Below, in pieces: positions 56,700 to 64,000 of a stretch of 64,000 nt of DNA (positions are counted from its first letter, which is position 1; the number at the start of each line of letters is the position of its first letter). Below the pieces are notes generated by a model that did not search any database, was not told where the DNA came from, and was given only the letters and a program-made list of their open reading frames with translations. The translations under genes and the position numbers were made by a program. The DNA comes from Acanthosepion lycidas (Eukaryota; Mollusca; Cephalopoda; Sepiida; Sepiidae), in NCBI GenBank assembly GCA_963932145.1, contig OZ010611.1:54319833-54383832 (forward strand), written 5' to 3'.

Positions 56700-56735
56700 C
56701 TGATGACCGCAATAGCGTGAAACCCAGGGTCACCA
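56700..56735 (+). ncRNA. Hammerhead-like core with clean stem III
   Basis: CTGATGA (56700-56706), stem II CGC-AATA-GCG, GAAAC (56719-56723), then ACC-CAG-GGT as stem III and the cleavable GTC ending at 56731. The 5' half of stem I falls in (TA)n, so stem I does not pair here. Downstream ATATTGAGCGCTTT (about 56782) is the shared word of this element group. Confidence 0.55.
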
Positions 56736-56849
56736 ACTCACATCAATCCAACTAAATATGTTAGCTCTATCAATGATATTGAGCGCTTTCCAATATATGC
56801 GGTTTCGCATATATAGTATTTACAGTATTCGGATTATTGTCCTCATCTT

Positions 56850-57165
56850 TCTTGAGGACACATGGCACAGTGGATAAAGGCGTTGGTTAGATCCAGTGAC
56901 AGACCCAAAGTGTGTGAGTTCAATACCCGGTTAAGGCAGTGGAGAACTTTCAGAGGGAAAATTAGCAGGAGATAACTGACATCCATCAAACATGGCACGT
57001 GGAACTAGAACAGTCTACCCCAGGGATCGAAATTCGAACCACCTGAAGAAGGCCGGAGCGTACAACGGCCGAAACGTTGTGATAAATATGGTGACAAATA
57101 TGAGGACAATAGTCCGAATACTGTACATCATACCACATCTCAGAAATATAGACAGATATATAAAT
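56850..57165 (+). mobile_element. SINE family 3, complete copy
   Basis: Head GAGGACACATGGCACAGTGG, B-box-like GAGTTCAATACCCGG, body GAACTAGAACAGTCTACCCC, tail CTGAAGAAGGCCGGAGC..ACGGCCGAAACGTTG. The tail can form a 5-bp GGCCG/CGGCC stem between CTGAAGA and GAAAC. An inverted tail piece (56812-56850) abuts its head. Confidence 0.8.
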
Positions 57166-57189
57166 ATTATATACATTTTATATGTTTAT

Positions 57190-57317
57190 AGCGTAGCTGA
57201 GATGTGGCACAAGGCCGAAATTAGGGGTCACCCAATGAGGATCGAACTCACTACTCAGTTGTAATTGTTCTAGCGAGCCAAGCTTGCTAACCATTACACC
57301 GCCTAGAGGTGCCCCAT
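57190..57317 (-). mobile_element. SINE family 4, copy 3
   Basis: Minus strand GGGGCACCTCTAGGCGGTGT, AATGGTTAGCAAGC, GAGTTCGATCCTCATTGG. Same length and layout as the copy at 18807. Confidence 0.8.
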
Positions 57318-57379
57318 GCGCTTTCCAATATATGCGCTTTCGTATATATAATATATAAATATTATATACAAATATATAC

Positions 57380-57622
57380 ATTAAAGACATTTTTTTATGT
57401 TTATACATTCTTTTTATAGATACAAATATTTAAGTAAATGCTCTGTTTTATAATAAACAGTATTAATAACATTTACCGACTTGAATATCTGAGAAATTTT
57501 CATAGAAAATATGCGTCCTCCGACAGGAATCGAACCTGTATCCTATACGGAACCGTCATATAGCCTGACATGCCTTAATCGATTGGGCCACAGAGGAGCG
57601 TCCGGTTAGCAAGGTCGATTTT
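57380..57622 (-). mobile_element. SINE family 2, copy 4
   Basis: Minus strand CTCTGTGGCCCAATCGATTA and B-box-like GGTTCGATTCC, body with AAATTTCTCAGATATTCAAG. The most diverged of the five copies. Confidence 0.8.
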
Positions 57623-57750
57623 ACTGGGTGGGGGGGTTAACACAATTCTCCATGATTTTCTCTCATTCATTCATATCTGCTCATGGCGTATCCAAATATA
57701 AACAAATGGCGTCAGACAATTATTTTAACACATTTATATGTTTATACATT

Positions 57751-57752
<2 letters not shown>

Positions 57753-57813
<61 letters not shown>

Positions 57814-58040
57814 TATACACACACACACACATATATATATATATAAATATAAAAGTGAACATAGAAGTCAACACTTAGAGGCGACAGTCTGGTTCGTGCT
57901 AGATGCAATCGTCATATAGCATGAAACAGACTGTCGCCTCTAAGTGTTGACTTCTATGTTCACTTTTATATTTACACACGCTCTATCTCTGATATTGAGC
58001 ACTTTATTCCATAAATATAGCACACCTTAAGACTATATTT
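57753..58040. repeat. (TA)n, (CA)n and a 47-bp perfect inverted repeat
   Basis: (TA)n 57757-57806 and (CA)n 57819-57830 precede arms 57845-57891 and 57927-57973, which are exact reverse complements (GTGAACATAGAAGTCAACAC inside) around a 35-nt loop holding TGACGA/TGCA and GAAAC pieces of the 13690-type hammerhead-like family. Followed by GATATTGAGCACTTTATT. Confidence 0.85.
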
Positions 58041-58042
<2 letters not shown>

Positions 58043-58114
<72 letters not shown>

Positions 58115-58212
58115 GGAAAAGACAATATTTAGAAGGCATTTTTAAAAGAAAAAAAAATATATATATATATATTAGACAGGAAAAGACAATATTTAGAAGG
58201 CATTTTGAAAAG

Positions 58213-58286
<74 letters not shown>

Positions 58287-58360
58287 GCTCTGATTTGACT
58301 TTAAGCTCTCTATTATATCCTCCTTGGGATTATCCCTAAGGATTACCAAACTTTTCAATA

Positions 58361-58417
<57 letters not shown>
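58043..58417. repeat. Long (TA)n tracts with a 45-bp direct duplication
   Basis: (TA)n at 58043-58108, 58155-58172, 58215-58281 and 58362-58417. AGGAAAAGACAATATTTAGA followed by AGGCATTTT occurs at 58115 and 58177. Confidence 0.9.
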
Positions 58418-58420
<3 letters not shown>

Positions 58421-58885
58421 AGTTATAAGGAACTTGGTAAACCGAATTGGTAAATCCAAAGAGGATGAAATCCTGAGAGCTCAATGTTAGGACAGAGCTA
58501 ATATGTAATGAAAAACAAATCACTTTAATGTACCATTACGATAATTTATTTCACCTAAATCCTTTTTTAAGGATTCAGGATCATCAGGTAAATCTTCCAA
58601 CAACGAAATGAGAAAAAAAAGAGGAGTGACAGAAAACTTGCCAAGTTTTCTGTCACTCCTCCTACTCCAATATAAAACATACTTAAGAGAGATATAAAAT
58701 TAACCCCTCCCTATACTTTATATTGTCTGGTTAACTACCACTCTCAACCCCCTCTATTAAATTACAAAAATTACACTACCCACCAATTTCTAATCCCATT
58801 TTTTTCTCATTTCGTTGTTGGAAGATTTACCTGATGATCCTGAATCCTTAAAAAAGGATTTAGGTGAAATAAATTATCGTAATGG
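58418..58885. repeat. Head-to-head hammerhead-like pair with identical 87-bp arms
   Basis: 58533-58619 and 58799-58885 are exact reverse complements. Each holds CTGATGA (minus 58581-58587, plus 58831-58837), an 11-bp stem II (CCTGAATCCTT/AAGGATTTAGG with one G-T pair) and GAAAT. The centre has a further 20-bp perfect inverted repeat with a single-base gap (58621-58640 and 58642-58661). Left of the minus core, GAGCTCAATGTTAGG at 58477 is the shared word. Stem I partners are not obvious. Confidence 0.8.
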
Positions 58886-59635
58886 TTATAGGAGTGTTTT
58901 ATTTTCCGAACACGGCCATATTGTGCCGGCCGTGTTCGTAAATAATGTTATTGTGTGTTGGTTTTTTCTTTTTTATTATTAAGGTTTCCATTGTTTTTAA
59001 TCTTTTTCATGTGGATGAGGTTATTACCTACTATCTATCTACTGGTGCGGCTTATACGCGAGTATATAAGGTAAATCAAGAAAAACTGGTTTTCATAATT
59101 AATATTCACCTAGCGTAAATAAATCTGGTTTTGTTATAATTTCATCCTAAGCCGGATAGTAAAACTATTAAAACGCAATTAATTACTGAGAATCAGTGAG
59201 TCTAAGGGAAAAAAAACACACGGGAAATAAGTTTGGAACTCGGTTGGGCTGTTCGATCCAACCAATCATATTCACTTGGCTTGGTGCCAATCTTTTGAAA
59301 TCGCTGAAAAACCTATTGATGAGTAAAGATTGTCTCTAAAGTGAAACCAGATTTAAGAATTCGTCGAAAACTTATTCGCCTCATAAACTGCAAAGTTTTA
59401 CATAAAAATGTATCGAAGATCCGCCCGTTACGTGGGGAAAATAATTGCAACAAATACTGTTAAACATATAATTGAATAAAATGTAAATGTATTTATTTTT
59501 CGAAGAAAAAACTGGGTAAATAAATATGAAAACTATATAAGAATTGACTTAAGAAATAACAAACTTGTAATAAATAGGCAGGACACATATTTCAACCGAA
59601 GAACGCAGGAGGTTTGCATGAAGTGAAACAGACCT
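58886..59635. other. Stretch with no recognised gene
   Basis: Contains a short palindrome ACACGGCC..GGCCGTGT at 58910-58935. No coding or element signature. Confidence 0.45.
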
Positions 59636-59639
59636 TAGT

Positions 59640-60320
59640 GGGGAGAAGTGAGGAAAAGGACAATGACGGAAGAGCATTCTGGAAGACAGAAAATGGCGAT
59701 AAGAGGCAATGGCTTCCTGGGATTGAAAGAGAATGAGATTACTTTAGCAAGGAGAAAGGACAATAAAAGAACAGGTTTCAGGAAAACAGAAAATGGCGAT
59801 AATGCCACTAAGAAATAAAGGGTTTCCTGAGAGTGAAAGAGAATGAGAAGACTTTAATGAGGAGAAAGAACAATAAAAGAACAGATTTCAAGAAGACAGA
59901 AGATTGCGATAATGCCGCTAAGACACGTAGGGTTAGTGGGAGTGAAAGAGAATGAGAAGACTTTAGTAAGGAGAAAGGACTATAAAAGAACAGGTTTCAG
60001 TAAGACAGAAAGATGGCGATAATGCCACTAAGACGCAAGGGGTTACTGAGAATGAAAGAGAATGAGAAAACTTTAGTGAGGAGAAAGGACAATGAAATGA
60101 CAGAAGATGCAGATAATGCCATTAAGACACAAACGATTTGCGAGTGTGAAATAGAAAATTTGTGTGAGTATAGGACAAAGAAAGAACGGAAGACTGAAAA
60201 TGGGGATTGGCGCTGCATTTAAAATGTTAAAATTGTAGGTGGCAGGAAAGCAAGAATCTTAATGGAGGTGCCACAATGTGTCTTGCTAACCCAACTGTAG
60301 CATTGTCAGGCTTAGTTGTC
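59640..60320 (-). repeat. 110-bp tandem array from a LINE 3' tail
   Basis: GAAAGAGAATGAGA anchors near 59727, 59837, 59946 and 60056 give a period of 109-110 bp, about 4.5 copies. Units contain GCCACTAAGACGCAAGGGGT and CAGGTTTCAGGAAGACAGAA. The same words follow the LINE C-terminus at 48210-48470 and 17750, so the unit is LINE 3' tail. The sequence to 60320 is its worn upstream part. Confidence 0.8.
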
Positions 60321-60324
60321 AATC

Positions 60325-60520
60325 TTATCGGAGGACCGATATTACATAGTTCAGCATTTTTTCGTCGTTTCTAACGACTTTTTCTATTTCTTATTACTTT
60401 GCTTAGGTTTTGGTAGGCATCTTTCGCTATGAAAATGCAAATCCTGATTTTGATGTTGCCCATTCAGTCTTCTGTTAAAATGCTTCCCAAATATTAAAAA
60501 ATTACTAAAATTCTAAAAAG
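60325..60520 (-). pseudogene. RTE-like LINE scrap
   Basis: Plus words TTTGCTTAGGTTTTGGTAGG and CATCTTTCGCTAT match the equivalents at 39060-39100, 47690-47720 and 22935-22970 (minus-strand AFQKLSK region). Confidence 0.6.
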
Positions 60521-60694
60521 GAACAACTGCATTGCCCATACTTAAAGATAGATAAAGCTATGGCATAAGCAAAATCAAGCAAATCTCATGTGTGTGTGTG
60601 TGCGTGTAAATTCATCGCTCTTCTTTAAAACTGAGCGATATGGCAACCGCATAATTTTTATATACCACGTACATAATGCGTTAAAAATTCCTTT

Positions 60695-60830
60695 CTCTGC
60701 CCGATAGGCTAGGGGTTAGTGTCTCAGACTGATGTCAAATCGGACAAGCTTCGATCCTGCATTGAAGCAATGGAATCTCGCCACACTAATGATATGTGAT
60801 ACAGCGAAACAGTCTGTCTGTCTGTCTGTA
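60695..60830 (+). mobile_element. tRNA-derived SINE, family 5, copy 3
   Basis: TGCCCGATAGGCTAGGGGTT and GCTTCGATCCTGC resemble A and B boxes; the tail has GATACAGCGAAACAGTCTG. The head differs from the other two, so it may be a subfamily. Confidence 0.65.
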
Positions 60831-60839
60831 TATATACAT

Positions 60840-61160
60840 ATGTCTCATATCATTCGGCTAAATGTTTTACATAAAAGTTGTCTCCGCGCTATCTATGGCC
60901 TTACTTTTGACGATAGGATGTCCATAAATGTTCATTGGTGAAATTGAGACTTTCCTGATGCAGTCACAACTTCGCTGAGCTAGTCATGTTGCAAGGATGA
61001 GTGACAACATAATACCTAAGGACCTCATGTATAGCCAGCTTTACAGTGAACAAAGTATAAAGACAAGTTAAAGAGTAACATGCTAGACGTGTATAACAGC
61101 AAAATTGTTCAAATCACGTAACAGGAAATTTGTCCAATTGCTAGATTAAAATCTGAACCG
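60840..61160 (+). pseudogene. LINE C-terminal fragment of a third family
   Basis: Plus strand: VLHKSCLRAIYGLTFDDRMS, then HVARMSDNIIPKDLMYSQLY, the LRCLR..W..R and GHVARM..R.PK motifs seen after the reverse transcriptase in many LINEs. Stops and frame changes throughout. Distinct in sequence from the RTE-like and Jockey/CR1-like copies. Confidence 0.65.
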
Positions 61161-61334
61161 ATGTATCATAGAAATGATTAAAGATATCTTACTGGAATTC
61201 TATTGGACTCTACTTTGAGCAATAAGAATGTATAAACTGTTCATATCTCTCTGTACATAATCCTGTTCAATATTTATACATCTATTTGTCTATTTCAGAA
61301 TGGTCATATCAGAATTTATCCATATATATATTAT

Positions 61335-61575
61335 TTATTAAAGACATTTTTATGTTTAACGTTCTTTTTATAGATACAAGTATTTAAGTAAATGCTCTGT
61401 TTATAATAAACAGTATTAAATAAAATTTACCGGCCTGAATGTCCGAGAAATTTTCATAGAAAATATTCGTCCTTTGACAGGATTCGAACCTGCATCCTAT
61501 ACGGAACCGTCATTTACGCTGACGTGCCATGACCGCTAGTCCACAAAGGATCGTTCGGTTGGCAAGGTTGAATTT
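61335..61575 (-). mobile_element. SINE family 2, copy 5
   Basis: Minus strand CTTTGTGGACTAGCGGTCAT, B box GGTTCGAATCC, then CTGTCAAAGGACG and the shared body. It abuts the 3' end of the LINE to its right. Confidence 0.85.
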
Positions 61576-61581
61576 AAATTT

Positions 61582-64000
61582 CTATGAAATGGCAAGGGCA
61601 AGGCCAACTACATTGCATATCCGCCTCTGGAGCCTATCAAGAACCCTGAGGCAAACAGAAGGGGCATCAGACCATATATGGCAGCAATACTCCATGCAAG
61701 GACGAATTGTTGATTTGTAGATCTGGAGAATCGACTCCGGAGAGAAAAAATTCCTGGCGCGTCTCAGGGAGCCAACTTTCCTTGCAGTGGACGAGGCAAT
61801 TGACTCAATGTATTTATTCCATCTCAGGTCAGCAGTCAACGTGAGACCGAGAAGCCGCAGAGAGTTGCTCTCAAGAAGTTGAGCGTCAGACATTCTAATG
61901 GAGGGAAGGGAAGGATCTCTGTGGTGATTAATAGAGAGCAGTTTTGTCTTAGAAGCGTTGAAGTTGACCAGCCAAATCATGCCCCAGTTCACAATCGATT
62001 GGAGGTCCTTTTCGAGACGCACGGCCAGGCGAGTTTTGTCAGCGAGACTAGATATGTTTTTGAGTCAAGAATAAATTGTGGTGTCATCCGCGTAGATGCC
62101 AACTTGGGAAGTTATTGCGTCAGGAATGTCATTTATGTAGATAAGGAATAGAGTGGGGCCTAGGATGGAGCCTTGAGGAACACCTGCGTTCGTGGGATAG
62201 GAACTGGAGAAGAATCCATTGAGAACGACCTTCAATTTACGGTTTGACAGGAATGATCGTATTAGGTTATATAATCGACCCGTAATGCCATAACCCTGAA
62301 GCCTGCGAAGAAGGCCGGCATGCCAAACCCTATCAAATGCTTTGGAGATGTCTAGTGCTACGGCTTGTGCTTCCTCGTTATTTTGAAGAGCTCGGTAGAC
62401 TGTTTCAGTGATGTCCGTAAGCACATCGGCTGTAGATGGGGCAAAGCGGAAACCATATTGCTTGTCTGAGAGCAGATTATGGGATGTGAGGTGGTTAACC
62501 ACCCCGGTATTGATTAGGGCTTCGAAGACTGTCGAAGAGGGGAAGGAGACTGATAGGACGGTAGTTGGAACGGTCAGAGGGGTCGCCGGAGTTCTTGAAG
62601 ACAGGAACGATCGAAGAGGACTTCCAGCAGTCAGGAAAACAAGTTGTATAGTTTAGAAAGGGCGGGCGCCAGTTCAGGTGCGCATTTCATCAAGACAATG
62701 GCTGGTATCCCGTCTCCACCACTAGCCTTGTTGGGTCTAAATTTGAGATAACGCCCAGTACCAAAGATGGGGTTATGTTTAACCCACTCAATATGGCCCG
62801 CAGTTCTAATAAGTAAGTCGGGTATGGGTACACCAAAAGAGTCGAGCGTCGAGTTGAATGAAAATTTCCGAGCAAAGCATTCAGCCTTGTCGGTAGAGGA
62901 GGTCAGGACTACGAACTGGTTGAATAAAGGGGGTATAGAGGGTTTGCAATTGTTCAATACGCTCTTGCAGAGACGCCAATAATCTTTGGAGCCAAATTTG
63001 CGAGATGCAATACGTTCCTTCATCCGAGCCGCAAATAGTGACTTAGCATCGTTGAGGACACGCTTACATTCGTTACGGGCGGAGGCAAAGAGACGTCTAT
63101 TGCAGTCAGACATGTCGCTACGGAATAGGTGGAAGTAGTGGTTCCTATGGGCGATGGCGGCTGAGCAAGCAGCCGAGAACCAGGGGGAGGAGCGCGACTT
63201 GACCCTATATTTCCTTGATGGGATGAAAGCGTCGATTCCAGCTTTAACCCAGGAAGAGACTTCAGAAGCACATTCTTGGACGCGGAGCTTAAAGACCCCA
63301 TTCCAGGGGACATCGCGGAGGAAATCACGAAACGCGTCCTAGTCAGCTCGTTGATAGCAGAACGAAGTTCTAGTGGTAGGAGGTTCTTTATAGGGGGTGG
63401 AGTTGAAGGAGATGTTAACTGATACTACTGCATGATCAGAGTTACCAAGAGGGCAGAATTGCGAGGCGCTGCAGGATGGAGGTAAAGCACAGGTCGAGAA
63501 GAGAGGCTTTACCTTCCCGGTTGAAGGCAAAACGAGTGGGGAAGTTAACTATCTGTGTGAGGGAATGGGAGATTGAAAAATTGAGCGTTTGAATGCCTGC
63601 GTGGTCAGTAGTAGCATTCTTAAGCCACAAGGTGTGATGGGCGTTAAAGTCACCAAACACAAAAATGTGAGCAAACGGGTGGAGGGAGAGAGCCTTGTCT
63701 ATGCTGTCAGAAAAGGTATCGAGTATCTCACAGTCTTGGGAGGATGGAGAGCGGTAAAGGAAGAAGAGATAGCTTACCGCATTGAGGAGAGAGAGTCGGA
63801 GACACATGTATGACTGGTCTGGCGATTCGAGAGAGGACACTCTGGCCAGAGGGAGATGTTCCTTGACGTAGACACCAAGACCGTGCATGTGGGTTAGAGA
63901 GTCTTTTCTGAGGAAAGGAAGATAGCCGGGGATCGAGAGATCAGAAGAGGGGATAGACAAGACAAGGTTTGTCTCACAGAGAGCCAGTATATCCGGGCCG
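61582..64000 (-). pseudogene. Jockey/CR1-like LINE with endonuclease and reverse transcriptase, cut by window edge
   Basis: From the right edge: APE-like endonuclease (VFGDFNAHHTLW at about 63660, LLDLCFTS near 63490, QFCPLGNSDHAVVSVNIS in a shifted frame). Next is a linker open through 63280-62640 (SRSSPWFSAACSAAIAHRNH, then DYWRLCKSVLN), then domain 0 (NKASGGDGIP). Two frameshifts lie between 62640 and 62500. The reverse transcriptase follows (GFRFAPSTADVL, SKAFDRVWHAGLL, GVPQGSILGP, IYADDTTIYS at about 62070-62100). An in-frame TGA follows YADD, then the thumb to MEYCCHIW. The most complete and least decayed LINE here; its catalytic YADD is intact, yet stops and frameshifts make it non-autonomous. 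Confidence 0.9.

Overview
The window looks like non-genic DNA from a large, AT-rich, repeat-loaded animal genome. Dense (TA)n and (GATA)n tracts, several tRNA-headed SINE families, many decayed RTE-like and Jockey/CR1-like LINE fragments and Tc1/mariner relics fit a lophotrochozoan, most plausibly a coleoid cephalopod. That assignment is inference from repeat style; no host gene is visible to confirm it. I found no intact protein-coding gene, rRNA, CRISPR array or bacterial-type operon. Every protein-like reading frame I can recognise is a broken transposable-element fragment.

Layout. 1-2.5 kb: minus-strand R2/NeSL-like retrotransposon cut by the window edge. 2.8-12 kb: microsatellites, SINEs, an 80-bp mariner MITE and a 128-bp tandem array. 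13-19.5 kb: LINE 3' ends, local tandem duplications, an inverted segmental pair with a MITE in one arm, and a SINE with an exact target-site duplication inside a LINE. 19.4-24 kb: mariner-like transposase relic, RTE LINE pieces and compound GATA arrays. 24.17-30.3 kb: a 6.1-kb satellite of 37 monomers of exactly 165 bp. 31-32.5 kb: a 14-copy, 107-bp array made from a SINE tail. 34-35.7 kb: Tc1-like relics. 37.8-39.5 kb: RTE LINE with an internal 105-bp array. 41-44.6 kb: repeated Jockey/CR1-like pieces. 45-50 kb and 54-59 kb: (TA)n-bounded elements with hammerhead-ribozyme-like cores, often as head-to-head inverted pairs. 50.3-53.5 kb: long polypyrimidine then polypurine tracts. 59.6-64 kb: LINE tail array, SINEs and the most complete LINE (endonuclease plus reverse transcriptase) running off the right edge.

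Two themes tie this together. First, retroelement fragments are repeatedly turned into tandem arrays (165, 105, 107, 128, 110 and 146 bp units), and the largest has alpha-satellite-like higher-order structure. Second, many small dispersed elements carry the signature CTGANGA - stem - GAAA of hammerhead ribozymes. Two examples at 49.4-49.7 kb have a canonical core and a pairing stem I. By established knowledge such cores mark Penelope-like element terminal repeats and retrozymes, so a non-autonomous ribozyme-bearing retroelement population is the best candidate for the unusual biological system here. No Penelope-type coding region lies in the window.
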